Shown one piece after another: positions 16,833-25,154 of a stretch of DNA of 30,214 nucleotides (position 1 is the stretch's first letter; each line of letters begins with the position of its first letter). The notes under the pieces are model-generated. The model was not told where the DNA came from, ran no database searches, and worked only from the letters and a program-made list of their open reading frames with translations. Origin of the DNA: a virus. The stretch spans positions 1 through 30,214 of the IMG/VR virus record IMGVR_UViG_3300042397_001621, one strand, 5' to 3'. The translations under genes were made by a program, and so were the position numbers.

Positions 16833-19247
16833 TTAAGAACCACATCCGAAACATTCAAATTCCGTATCTGTTGGTTTTTGTGTTAATTCAACCGTTGGTT
16901 TATCAATTGATTTTGGTTGACCTACTTTAGATATGTCCACCGCCAAGTGTTTTGCTCCGGTCGATATCGCTTTCGTTCTAACATAATAACAAAGAGTTTT
17001 TAAACCTTTACCCCAAGAATGGAAGTGTGATGATGAAATTTTTGATAATGTTGGGTTAGACATATAGATATTCATTGATTGTGATTGGTCAATGAATGGT
17101 GCTCTGTCAGCCGCCATATCAATAAGTTCTCTTTGAGATATCTCCCAAATTGTTTTGTATTTTGGAATTAAATGTTCAATTCTTTTAACTTTTTTATTGT
17201 AATTTTTATCTTCTTGGTCAAGATAATTATTAAAGTTAATATTTTGAATTGACCCTTCATTCATAATAATTTCATTTTTCAAATCTTCAGACCAAATACC
17301 TATTTTTTCAAAATCGTTAATTAAGTATTTGTTAACAATTAAAATCTCACCACCAACAACACGACGATTAAATAATGCCGAGTGAGCCGGTTCTGTCATT
17401 TCAAATGAACCTGTGATTTTAGCTGAAGATGCAACTGGCATTTGAGCAGTGAATAATGAGTTACAAACTCCGTGATTGGACACTTCTAACTTAAGTGAGT
17501 CCCAATCCCACATTCTACCTAATCCTTCGTAATCTAATCCCCACATATCAAATTGGAATATACCTTTTGACATTGGTGAACCTTTAAAGAATTCGTATGG
17601 TTTATATTCACCTGATTTACATAACTCCATACTCTCAGTGATTGCCGCAAAGTAGATTGTTTCAAATATTTCTTTGTTTAATTGTTTTGCCTCTTCAGAT
17701 GTGAAAATATAATCCATTAAGAAAAATACGTCAGCAAGACCTTGAGTTCCAATCGCGATTGCTCTTTGTTCTAAACCACCTTTTCTACCTTGTTCAGTTG
17801 AATAACTATTAATGTCAACAACTTTATTAAGTGCTCTAACAACTTTTCTAACCTCACTGTAAAGTAATTTGAAATCAAATTCACCTTTAACAATAAAGTT
17901 TTTCAACACCATAGATGATAATGTACAGATTGCGGTAGTATTCTCATCAGTATATTGGTAAATCTCATTACATAAGTTAGATTGTTTAATCACCCCAATG
18001 TTTTGATGGTTTGTTTTTCTGTTTGCACTATCTTTAGAACATAAATAAGGAACTCCTGTTTCAACTTGAGATTCAATAATTTTATTCCAAATTGTTTGTG
18101 CCTTTACTTTTTTACCAAGACCAAGTTCAACCGCTTTATTGTAGTTCGATTCGTACTCATCACCATAAGTTTCCTGTAATGGTTTGATACCCGCCTTTTT
18201 AATATCGTTAGGACAGAACAAATACCAATCCGCATTGTTTTTAACCGCATTCATAAAGTTGTCCGGTAACCATATTGAGGTAAATAAATCTTTTGCTCTC
18301 AATTCTTCAGCCCCCGTATTTTTTTTGATTTCAAGTAAATCAATGATGTCTTTATGCCAAGGTTCAATATAGATAGCCGCACTTCCCGGTCTTCTACCTT
18401 GTTGGTTAAAGAATCTTAACCCTTCATTAACAATCTTTAGGTATTTCAATAAACCACCAGCAAATCCACCTGATGAATTAATACGACTCTCTTTACTACG
18501 AATGTTTGACATACATAACCCAATACCAGCGGCATCAGATGAATATGTTGAAATGTCATTGAATGTTTGTAATAACCCTTCTCTTGAATCTCCGTGATTG
18601 TATTTTAATACACAAGACGCTAGTTGAGGTGTTTTAGTTCCCGCGTTAATCATAATTGGTGTTGCAGGAGATATAACTTGATTTGATAATGAATGATAAT
18701 ACTCAACCGCTTGTTCAAATGATTTAGTAACCCATAAAGCCACTCTCATATACATATGTTGAGGTCTTTCAATTACTCTCCCTTCAGGATTTTTTAACAA
18801 ATACATTTCTTGTAATGATTTCCACGCAAAATAATCAAAATTGTAATCATTTTCGTGATTAATTACAGAATCAATATTTTCAGGACCATATAGTTCAATA
18901 GTTTCCATTAACTTATCGTTAATGATACCATCAACGTGTAATGTGTGCATTGTGTTACAAAAACTATCATCAGTTTCTTTATGGTATGCAGAAATAGCCA
19001 CAGAAGACGCCAATCTTGAATAATCGTGGTGACTTCCGGTGTATGCCGCAGCAATCTCATAAACCAATTTATCCAACTCTTTGGTTGTAATAACACCCTC
19101 TGTTGGAACTGAAGTAATCACCTTAATGAATACCTCATCAGCATTTACGTTTAATCCTCTTGCCGCTCGTTTAACTCTATTATAAATTTTTTGGGGGTTG
19201 AACGAAACTTCGTCCCCCCCTCTTTTTCTTATCTTTAGTGACATCAT
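16833..19247 (-). CDS. nrdA: Ribonucleoside-diphosphate reductase, large (alpha) subunit, class Ia
   Basis: NrdA reduces ribonucleoside diphosphates to deoxy forms, with NrdB supplying the radical. The 804 aa protein is complete. An N-terminal ATP-cone (residues about 3-95) suggests dATP/ATP activity control. The active-site set is present: C212 (QLASC), the N424-x-C426-x-E428 loop (NLCNE) and C441 (CTLSS). The radical-relay tyrosine pair lies in KTLCYYVRTKA near residues 754-755. The mobile C-terminal redox pair is C799/C802 (ECFGCGS), to be re-reduced by thioredoxin or glutaredoxin. From memory, the sequence and the CxxCGS tail are closer to the eukaryotic R1 subtype than to E. coli or T4 NrdA. 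It follows nrdB by one base and is the last gene before the terminator. Confidence 0.97.
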   Translation of the reverse strand: MMSLKIRKRGGDEVSFNPQKIYNRVKRAARGLNVNADEVFIKVITSVPTEGVITTKELDKLVYEIAAAYTGSHHDYSRLASSVAISAYHKETDDSFCNTMHTLHVDGIINDKLMETIELYGPENIDSVINHENDYNFDYFAWKSLQEMYLLKNPEGRVIERPQHMYMRVALWVTKSFEQAVEYYHSLSNQVISPATPIMINAGTKTPQLASCVLKYNHGDSREGLLQTFNDISTYSSDAAGIGLCMSNIRSKESRINSSGGFAGGLLKYLKIVNEGLRFFNQQGRRPGSAAIYIEPWHKDIIDLLEIKKNTGAEELRAKDLFTSIWLPDNFMNAVKNNADWYLFCPNDIKKAGIKPLQETYGDEYESNYNKAVELGLGKKVKAQTIWNKIIESQVETGVPYLCSKDSANRKTNHQNIGVIKQSNLCNEIYQYTDENTTAICTLSSMVLKNFIVKGEFDFKLLYSEVRKVVRALNKVVDINSYSTEQGRKGGLEQRAIAIGTQGLADVFFLMDYIFTSEEAKQLNKEIFETIYFAAITESMELCKSGEYKPYEFFKGSPMSKGIFQFDMWGLDYEGLGRMWDWDSLKLEVSNHGVCNSLFTAQMPVASSAKITGSFEMTEPAHSALFNRRVVGGEILIVNKYLINDFEKIGIWSEDLKNEIIMNEGSIQNINFNNYLDQEDKNYNKKVKRIEHLIPKYKTIWEISQRELIDMAADRAPFIDQSQSMNIYMSNPTLSKISSSHFHSWGKGLKTLCYYVRTKAISTGAKHLAVDISKVGQPKSIDKPTVELTQKPTDTEFECFGCGS

Positions 19248-19248
19248 A

Positions 19249-20199
19249 TTAAAAATCGTCTGTAAATGTTAATGACTCCCCTAATTTGGCCTTTTGATAC
19301 TCCATTGTTCTTGATTCAAAGAAATTACCCTTTGTTTCAACAGCAATCTGTTCCATAAATTTAAATGGTTGTTCCACATTAAAGTGTTTTTTACAACCAA
19401 ACTTAACCAATAATCCGTCGGTAACAAATTCAAGATATTGTTTCATCAAGTTTGAATTCATACCAATTAAAGACACAGGTAATGATTCAGTGATAAATTC
19501 TTTTTCAATCTCTAAAGCAGATAGTAAGATTTCTTTAATTCTTTTTTCTGTTGGTTTGTTCTCAACGTGATTGTTAATCAGATGAATAGCAAAATCACAA
19601 TGTAAGTTCTCATCTTTGAAGATTAATGAATTAGCGTTACACAATCCTTGCATAATTCCTCTTGATTTCATCCAAAAGATAGAACAGAATGACCCTGAGA
19701 AGAAGATACCTTCAACCGCAGCAAATGCCACTAATCTTTCTTGAAAAGAAGAATTCTCAATCCAATCAAGAGCCCATTTAGCTTTCTTTTGAACTGCCGG
19801 TAATCTATCAATAGCGTGGAAACATTCATCTTTCTCTTTATCATCAGACACATAAGTATCAATCAACAATGAATACATTAACGAGTGAATGTTCTCCATC
19901 ATAATTTGGAATCCGTAAAAGAACTTTGCTTCAGCATATTGAACCTCTTTTAAGAAATTCTCAGCCAAGTTTTCATTTACAATACCATCAGACGCTGCGA
20001 AGAACGCTAATATATTTTTAAGGAAATATCTTTCATTATCAGATAGGTTTTCCCAATCTCTAATATCGTTAGATAAATCTACTTCTTCTGCCGTCCAAAA
20101 AGCAGCTTGATGTTGTTTGTAAAATTCCCATATATCATTATGTTCAATAGGGAAGATAACAAATCGGTCATTATTTGGTTCTAATATTTTTTCTTTCAT
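19249..20199 (-). CDS. nrdB: Ribonucleoside-diphosphate reductase, small (beta, R2) subunit
   Basis: The 316 aa protein is a ferritin-like radical-generating subunit. All expected diiron ligands are visible: D41 (WTAEEVDL), E102 and H105 (MENIH), E163 (AVEGIFF), E197 and H200 (DENLH). The radical tyrosine is Y109, four residues after H105. The C-terminal tail ending LTFTDDF is the typical peptide that docks into NrdA. Several runs ([40 protein letters not shown]) match vertebrate R2 nearly word for word as I recall it. This is therefore the eukaryote-like R2 subtype, not the E. coli type. It lies one base after the helicase stop and one base before nrdA. Confidence 0.97.
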   Translation of the reverse strand: MKEKILEPNNDRFVIFPIEHNDIWEFYKQHQAAFWTAEEVDLSNDIRDWENLSDNERYFLKNILAFFAASDGIVNENLAENFLKEVQYAEAKFFYGFQIMMENIHSLMYSLLIDTYVSDDKEKDECFHAIDRLPAVQKKAKWALDWIENSSFQERLVAFAAVEGIFFSGSFCSIFWMKSRGIMQGLCNANSLIFKDENLHCDFAIHLINNHVENKPTEKRIKEILLSALEIEKEFITESLPVSLIGMNSNLMKQYLEFVTDGLLVKFGCKKHFNVEQPFKFMEQIAVETKGNFFESRTMEYQKAKLGESLTFTDDF

Positions 20200-20200
20200 A

Positions 20201-21586
20201 TTAATTGTTTTGTATTTGTTGTTTTTCTTTTCTTTTATCTAACAAGTCTTTAATTCTTTGTCTATTTCTTTCTTCAGTTTGTTCTTCAAGACCCAAGAAC
20301 GTCACCGAACTTTCTGTGTCAATCTCCAACATACCATTATCAAATTTACAATTCTCAAAGACAACTCCGTCATCACCAATACGTGATTTAGTAATTGCAA
20401 TCGTTGCTAGTTTCATTTCTTTTTGTTGTAGAGATTTAGCCACGGAAATGATTACGTGCCCAACCTGTGCTTTTTTGATAGAACCACCCATTTGGTCGGT
20501 AGTTACCACATCAGAAGATATTGAACTTCTATTACCTTGAGTCGCTGTCCATCCAACTAAATTAAGTTCGTGACACATAGATTCAAAACCTCTCATCACA
20601 GACCCTTCAGATTTCCATTCATCCCCCAAGTTTTTATCCGGAACCACACAATCAATGTAGTCCAATAATACCATATCAATTTTGATACCTTCAGAAATCA
20701 TTTTTCTAATTTGGTTTTTAATCTGCATCATTGTTACAGTATCAGATGGAAGTTTTTTAAGTATCAATTCATTAGGCATTTTTTCCTTAATTTCTTGAAC
20801 TTTAACCATAACTTCATCTTTTCTTAAAGACAATTCATCCGGGTGGATTTTTGTCCATAATGTAATGTGTTTACGTTGAATAATCTTTGGGTTATCCTCG
20901 AAAAATATTTGTAAAACATTGTACCCCAAATTAAACGCGTGATTTGAGATTTTTGTCAGTAAAGTTGATTTACCAACACCTGTTGGTGCTAATACTACAC
21001 CGATTTCACCTTTTGCTAAACCTCCTTTTAAAAGTCTATCTATACCCGGAATACCCATTGGTATTGGATGACGATAATCTTCATTTAAAACATCATCTAA
21101 GTTACTGAAAACACTCTCAGTTCCCTTATCGTGTTCCCCCACTTGAAGAGCTTTACTAACCATCTCTTCTAATGTGTCATAACTCTCAAATTCACCAGTG
21201 TCAATAATTTTTTGAGCCTTAACCATTACTTTCTGTAACTCCTGTTGTTTACAGAACTTCATTGATTTTTCCTGTACAAATTCAGCACCTTCAAGCGTAG
21301 ACTCCTTAACTTTTGTAAGGGTATCAATAATGATTTTTGCCGCTAAGGGTTGTTGTATCTCAGATTTTGTAATTTGTTCTAAGGTGTCAAAGGTTGGTGT
21401 GTGTTCGTATTTTGTGTAATACTCTTTAATCATTTGAATGATTAGTTTGAAGTATTTATTCTCAAAATAACTTGTTTCAATCACATCTATAATAGACCTT
21501 GAAAAGTCTTTGTCGATTATGATTTGGTTTAATAATTGTATCTGAAATGTACTACCTAGATACTCGAAATTTTTGTTTGACGCCAT
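20201..21586 (-). CDS. gp41: Replicative DNA helicase, gp41/DnaB family
   Basis: A 461 aa SF4 hexameric helicase that would unwind the lagging-strand template at the phage fork. The N-terminal domain (1-150) is helical, and a linker containing [17 protein letters not shown] leads into the RecA-like core. Walker A is APTGVGKS (200-207, K206), and a catalytic glutamate is likely at E230 (IFFEDN). Walker B is DMVLLDY (D309), with the downstream DnaB motif GWTATQGNR. The length is close to T4 gp41 (475 aa). No separate primase gene (gp61-like) or primase domain is visible in the window. It sits in the operon between the unknown 150 aa gene and nrdB, after a 30-base spacer holding a TATTTAT box and an A-rich stretch. 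Confidence 0.93.
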   Translation of the reverse strand: MASNKNFEYLGSTFQIQLLNQIIIDKDFSRSIIDVIETSYFENKYFKLIIQMIKEYYTKYEHTPTFDTLEQITKSEIQQPLAAKIIIDTLTKVKESTLEGAEFVQEKSMKFCKQQELQKVMVKAQKIIDTGEFESYDTLEEMVSKALQVGEHDKGTESVFSNLDDVLNEDYRHPIPMGIPGIDRLLKGGLAKGEIGVVLAPTGVGKSTLLTKISNHAFNLGYNVLQIFFEDNPKIIQRKHITLWTKIHPDELSLRKDEVMVKVQEIKEKMPNELILKKLPSDTVTMMQIKNQIRKMISEGIKIDMVLLDYIDCVVPDKNLGDEWKSEGSVMRGFESMCHELNLVGWTATQGNRSSISSDVVTTDQMGGSIKKAQVGHVIISVAKSLQQKEMKLATIAITKSRIGDDGVVFENCKFDNGMLEIDTESSVTFLGLEEQTEERNRQRIKDLLDKRKEKQQIQNN

Positions 21587-21609
21587 ATATTTTTTCTTTT
21601 AGTGTAATA

Positions 21610-21616
21610 ATAAATA
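21610..21616 (-). promoter_or_regulatory. Candidate TATTTAT box upstream of the helicase gene
   Basis: On the minus strand GTATTTATTATTACAC directly follows the TAG of the 150 aa gene and lies 23 bases before the helicase ATG. It matches the box found before gp25, the 1777 aa gene and the 74 aa gene, so it may be an internal promoter. A nearby five-base inverted repeat is too weak to call a terminator. Confidence 0.2.
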
Positions 21617-22069
21617 CTACACACTTAGGGTAACATCTAGATATTTTTTTGTTAAATTTTTAGATGAAAAGATGTCAGTCAACTCCATCAATAAGTTTTT
21701 TAGGTGTGGGCGTACATCCACAGTATATCTTATCTTTGGAGGGTATACTTTAGCATCTACCTGTCTATGACAAATTGTCATATCATTTTGTTTGATGAAG
21801 ATGTTGAAGTACTCCGGACCATCCGTATAAGACGTGTCTAAAATAGTTGGATTGTTAATAATTTCGTACATATTGTCCGTCATATACGTTACGGTTTTTA
21901 ATGATAATTGTGTGTGAATATCTTCTTTAAATTCACGAAGTAATTCATAAAGTTCTAATGAGTTTTTTGCCTCACTATTAAACTCTCTCACGTTAAAAAA
22001 TCTCTGTACAATGATGTTATCATTTACCATCATTAAGAATTCTAGTTTTACCGAATCTTGGTCTTTCAT
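21617..22069 (-). CDS. Unknown protein of the replication operon (150 aa)
   Basis: I do not recognise this protein. It is 150 aa, soluble-looking and mixed alpha/beta. A charged helical centre (NSEAKNSLELYELLREFKED) is followed by a segment rich in ordered strands (TVTYMTDNMYEIINNPTI, MTICHRQVDAKVYPPKIRY) and a helical C-terminus (VRPHLKNLLMELTDIFSSK). It contains a single cysteine and no nucleotide-binding motif. It lies between the 5' nuclease and helicase genes and has small gaps on both sides. In T4, gene 40 sits next to 41, but I see no membrane segment like that of gp40. Co-transcription with the replisome suggests a replication or recombination accessory role, by inference only. Confidence 0.65.
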   Translation of the reverse strand: MKDQDSVKLEFLMMVNDNIIVQRFFNVREFNSEAKNSLELYELLREFKEDIHTQLSLKTVTYMTDNMYEIINNPTILDTSYTDGPEYFNIFIKQNDMTICHRQVDAKVYPPKIRYTVDVRPHLKNLLMELTDIFSSKNLTKKYLDVTLSV

Positions 22070-22077
22070 AGTTTTAA

Positions 22078-23082
22078 TTAATTGTTTTTAAAATTTCTTT
22101 TTTCTTTTCTTGTTAGTTTTAAAAAGGGTCTAACAAAATTAACCCAAGCATCATCCCCTTTTGGTAGATACTTAAAAAACCCGTCTTCCATCATCATTTT
22201 AATAAGACCTCTATGTCCCCTTCCATCAGGGTCTAAAGTTTCTCTATAATATAACTCAACAAGTTCTTTAGCATCCTCACTAATCAGAGGGTTTGACAAA
22301 TTTATAATTTTTTCGTTAATAACAAAATATTCATCACCATAAACCCCACTTTTAGTTTTACCGGATAACAAATTTTGTAATGTTTTATTACCCTTGTTCT
22401 CCTTTAGAAGGATTTCCGCCTTTTCTAAAATATCGGTAATTGAAACCGGTTTTTCAAGTAACTCAGGAAAAAACTTAATAAGAGTTTTTTCACCCAACCC
22501 ATATATCCCATCAATATTGTCAGATTTATCTCCCGATAATATTTTATAAGTTCTAATGTTTTCGTGCGGAAATTCGTAAAAATCACATTTGATTTTACTA
22601 CCTAAATGATAAGTTTCTTTAGTTCTTGGGTAATATACTGATACCTTGTCTGAAATTAATTGAGTAAGGTCTTTATCCCCCGAGAATATAGTTTTTTGTT
22701 CGTTCTCCGAGATTTGGCAATAGTAAGCAATCAAATCATCCGCTTCGTTATTATCTACGTTGATTTGTCTTATATAACAATCCTCCAAGTATTGTTTGAT
22801 TCTTTCTTTCTGCTCAGTGAAAGAATCTAACTTATACTCGTTGTCTCTGTCTCTACGTTGTTCTTTATATTGGGGATAAATAAGTTTGCGAGCTGAGGAG
22901 TTATCATCACCATCCCACATAACAACAACTTTATCAAAGTTTTGTTCATCTATGAATCGTCTAATGGTATTCACAAAGTGCCATAAGGCACCTATGTGTT
23001 TCCCATTATGATAATAATCTTTTACTCCGTGAAAGCCAATTTTTACTAAATTATTGCCGTCCACTAATAGTGTTTTAGTCAC
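22078..23082 (-). CDS. 5'-3' exonuclease / flap endonuclease (T4 RNase H-like, FEN family)
   Basis: The 334 aa protein has the PIN-like fold of phage 5' nucleases. Metal-binding acids appear in the expected order: D8 (LLVDGNN), D58 (MWDGD), E113/D115/D116 (NNEADDL), D136/D138 (SGDKDL) and D185/D188 (SGDKSDN). The last group runs into the helix-hairpin-helix GIYGLGEKTLIKFF. An arch-like basic helix (YPQYKEQRRDRDNEYKL) lies near residue 75. In T4 such an enzyme removes RNA primers from Okazaki fragments. The start codon is GTG (23080-23082). An in-frame stop lies about 20 bases upstream with no ATG between, and the catalytic D8 requires this N-terminus. It lies 21 bases after the recombinase gene. 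Confidence 0.92.
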   Translation of the reverse strand: MTKTLLVDGNNLVKIGFHGVKDYYHNGKHIGALWHFVNTIRRFIDEQNFDKVVVMWDGDDNSSARKLIYPQYKEQRRDRDNEYKLDSFTEQKERIKQYLEDCYIRQINVDNNEADDLIAYYCQISENEQKTIFSGDKDLTQLISDKVSVYYPRTKETYHLGSKIKCDFYEFPHENIRTYKILSGDKSDNIDGIYGLGEKTLIKFFPELLEKPVSITDILEKAEILLKENKGNKTLQNLLSGKTKSGVYGDEYFVINEKIINLSNPLISEDAKELVELYYRETLDPDGRGHRGLIKMMMEDGFFKYLPKGDDAWVNFVRPFLKLTRKEKRNFKNN

Positions 23083-23103
23083 TTGTTTTGTTTGTATTCG
23101 TTA

Positions 23104-24108
23104 CTAGTCTTTTTCTTCAACCTCTTTCAAATCAAAATCACCATCTGTTCCGATAATGTTTTTCCAATATTCAGAGTATTCTTTTTTGTACTTCTCAATT
23201 GAAGCCTTTTCTTCCGATGTTTCTTTACCTGCTAAAAATCCGTGAGGTGTTACAATAATTTTCCCATCTTCATAACCCAATCCATTGATGTGGTTCTTCA
23301 TAACAGAAATTTTAGTTCTAACTGCGAATTTAATAGTTCTCTTATCTTTAGTTGCGGTAATCTTTGTAGTTCCCGCCCCTTTCTCATTCCCAAAACGGAA
23401 AACTAATGAAGAGTTTAACCAAATCGCCTCACCACCTTTAGCCTTGATTTTAGGTTGTCCAAATGGATTATCCGGAAGTTCAACCCAAGGTTGGTTAACA
23501 ATAACCAAAGTGTTTTCATATTTAGAATCCGCCTTACGACTTCCCGAAATTCTTTGATTGATACCCATACCAATTTTATCGGCTAAAGCCGCCGCGTTGT
23601 GTTGTTTTCCACCCTTACCCTCGTAAGTCATTTTACAAGGAACTGAACCAACCGAATCCCATAAGAATAGTAAACTATAATCTAATTCACCTTTCTCTTG
23701 AGCATCTAATAAAGAATTAATGTAATCAGTAATTTGTTCAATGTAATCAAAATTATTATTGAAGATGTAAAATCCATCCCATTCTAATTCACCTGTTTCC
23801 TCGTCAACCATTTCTTCACAATCAAAACCCATAAGTTTTGCGTGTTCAAACGACCACTTCTGTTCGGTAATGATGAATACCGGTAATATTTGTTTTTTCT
23901 GAGCATCAACAGCACATTTTACCAAAGCCGTTGTTTTACCTGTATCTGAGTGACCCAAGAACATATTTAAGTGTCCTATAGCCGGCCCGGGAATACCAAC
24001 AGCATCCAAAAAGTCAGGACCTAAATCAAAGAACCTTTGTGGTTTGTATTTTGCAGATGTCGAGAATTTGTCCTTAATGGACTTAAAATCGTGTTTTTTA
24101 ATCGCCAT
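23104..24108 (-). CDS. uvsX: UvsX/RecA-type strand-exchange recombinase
   Basis: The 334 aa protein is an ATP-dependent recombinase. Walker A is GHSDTGKT (52-59), followed by a conserved switch segment ending FIITEQKWSFEHAKLMGFD. Walker B is LLFLWDS (D151), leading into SVGSVPCK. A DNA-binding loop region near NAAALADKIGMGINQRIS and the ENTLVIVNQPWVE strand complete the RecA core. The C-terminal 40 residues are charged and helical. UvsX coats ssDNA, displacing gp32, and drives strand invasion for recombination-dependent replication, which fits the gp32-like gene directly upstream. UvsX, Sak4-like and RecA families can be confused; the length and T4-type context favour UvsX. Confidence 0.88.
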   Translation of the reverse strand: MAIKKHDFKSIKDKFSTSAKYKPQRFFDLGPDFLDAVGIPGPAIGHLNMFLGHSDTGKTTALVKCAVDAQKKQILPVFIITEQKWSFEHAKLMGFDCEEMVDEETGELEWDGFYIFNNNFDYIEQITDYINSLLDAQEKGELDYSLLFLWDSVGSVPCKMTYEGKGGKQHNAAALADKIGMGINQRISGSRKADSKYENTLVIVNQPWVELPDNPFGQPKIKAKGGEAIWLNSSLVFRFGNEKGAGTTKITATKDKRTIKFAVRTKISVMKNHINGLGYEDGKIIVTPHGFLAGKETSEEKASIEKYKKEYSEYWKNIIGTDGDFDLKEVEEKD

Positions 24109-24200
24109 ATGTCTAATTAATTTAATTTTTTAGTTTGTTTAGACAAGTTGGACACCAAGATAGTCCTAGTGTCCAAGTTATATGTCCAAGTTTTGTTTGA
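24109..24200 (-). promoter_or_regulatory. SSB-recombinase intergenic element with TTGGACA repeats and hairpin
   Basis: This 92-base spacer is long for this operon. It holds three copies of TTGGACA: two direct on the minus strand (24183-24189 and 24170-24176) and one inverted (24148-24154). The second and third form an eight-base perfect stem (24148-24155 with 24169-24176) around a 13-base loop. No T-tract follows, so it is not a simple terminator. It could be an operator, an RNA processing site, or an element that sets the ratio of SSB to recombinase. Confidence 0.45.
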
Positions 24201-25055
24201 TTAGAACGGCATATCAGAGTCTTCTTCATCATCCGCTTGTGGGTCAACCGGAGCAGACGGTTTAGAACCACCAAAAGACGTTTCATCTTCATCAGAGTTA
24301 CCATAATCATAACCACCTTTATCTGAGTTCCATTTTGGAGTTTCCCCTCTTGCAATAGCTTCTAAATATTCAACAGGTTTTTTAGAATAAACATCTTCCC
24401 AAGTTAACTCATCGTTAATCCAAGATTCCGCAATTCCTTTATCTTCGTGAACCGGAGTTGCATCATCATACATAACTGTCTGAATTACTGTGTAGTAAGC
24501 ACCTTTTGGAGTTTTCGCTTTAGTTAATTCTAAGATAATATCCCTACCTTTTTCAGGGTCTGCAATATCACCTTTGTTTCTGTAGATTGGAATAATTTTG
24601 TCGTATATTCCCTCATTTTTGTAGTTAGACTTAAATCTCCAAAATTTAACACCGTCTTCTTCATTATCTCTATCGATAACTTTAACAATGTAAAATTTAC
24701 GTGATAAGTAATTTGATGCTAATTTTTTATCAGCCTCTTTACCTGTTGAACGTAATTCTTCGTAAACCTCTGTTAAAGGTGAACGTTCACTGTCGTTTTT
24801 TCCCGGGTCATAAAATTTTTGGAATTTTCCATCTACTTGAATCTCGTGGTACCAAACTTCTTTAAATGGTGAAGAACCATCTTTTGTTGGTAAGATTCTT
24901 AATCGTTTTTGTCCTTGAGTTTCCTTATCAGTAAGGATTGCCGCAAAGTATTTTTTCATTCTTTCTTCTTGTGTGAATTTTGAGGTAGAAGAAGTACTAC
25001 CTTGTTTTGCTTTCTCGTATTGAGCCAAAACTGCGTCTAATGAATTTGTCGCCAT
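24201..25055 (-). CDS. gp32: gp32-like single-stranded DNA-binding protein
   Basis: The 284 aa protein aligns by eye with T4 gp32. The core shares the LRILPTKDGSSPF element (T4 LRFLPSK...PF), a region around H70, and a VKFWRFKSNYKNEGIYDKI element (T4 VFKYRFGKKIWDKI). It should coat ssDNA at the fork and help load UvsX and the helicase. The whole protein has no cysteine, so the gp32 zinc-binding Cys set is absent; the matching stretch reads YDPGKNDSERSPLTEV. The C-terminus is a disordered acidic tail ending DDEEDSDMPF, which resembles the bacterial SSB tip (DDDIPF). It is the first gene of the replication operon, 30 bases after the -10 of a sigma-70-like promoter. Confidence 0.85.
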   Translation of the reverse strand: MATNSLDAVLAQYEKAKQGSTSSTSKFTQEERMKKYFAAILTDKETQGQKRLRILPTKDGSSPFKEVWYHEIQVDGKFQKFYDPGKNDSERSPLTEVYEELRSTGKEADKKLASNYLSRKFYIVKVIDRDNEEDGVKFWRFKSNYKNEGIYDKIIPIYRNKGDIADPEKGRDIILELTKAKTPKGAYYTVIQTVMYDDATPVHEDKGIAESWINDELTWEDVYSKKPVEYLEAIARGETPKWNSDKGGYDYGNSDEDETSFGGSKPSAPVDPQADDEEDSDMPF

Positions 25056-25084
25056 AGTGTTTAAAATATTTAAAGGTTTATAAA

Positions 25085-25113
25085 AGTATAAGTGTCAGCC
25101 GTGTGTTTGTCAA
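25085..25113 (-). promoter_or_regulatory. Sigma-70-like promoter of the replication operon
   Basis: On the minus strand, TTGACA (25108-25113) and TATACT (25085-25090) are separated by exactly 17 bases, a near-perfect E. coli-type promoter. It lies directly after the terminator at 25124-25150 and 30-58 bases before the SSB ATG. An overlapping Bacteroidota-type reading (TTTG ... TAnnTTTG) matches less well. Confidence 0.75.
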
Positions 25114-25123
25114 ATTGTTTTGT

Positions 25124-25150
25124 AAAAAAAAAGACGGTCCTAAGACCGTC
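25124..25150 (-). terminator. Strong rho-independent terminator after the 224 aa gene
   Basis: A seven-base-pair G/C-rich stem (GACGGTC with GACCGTC, 25133-25139 and 25144-25150) has a four-base loop. On the minus strand it is followed by a run of nine T. It starts four bases after the stop of the 224 aa gene and insulates the structural genes from the replication operon. Confidence 0.92.
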
Positions 25151-25154
25151 ATAT

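Noticed and set aside
21601-21625. Small inverted repeat before the helicase gene as a terminator
   Set aside because: Only five base pairs, no G/C-rich stem and no T-run on the transcribed strand.
24122-24355. Minus-strand 77-codon frame overlapping the end of the SSB gene
   Set aside because: It is out of frame over the conserved SSB C-terminal region and its Lys/Leu/Met/Arg-rich translation looks like a frame shadow.
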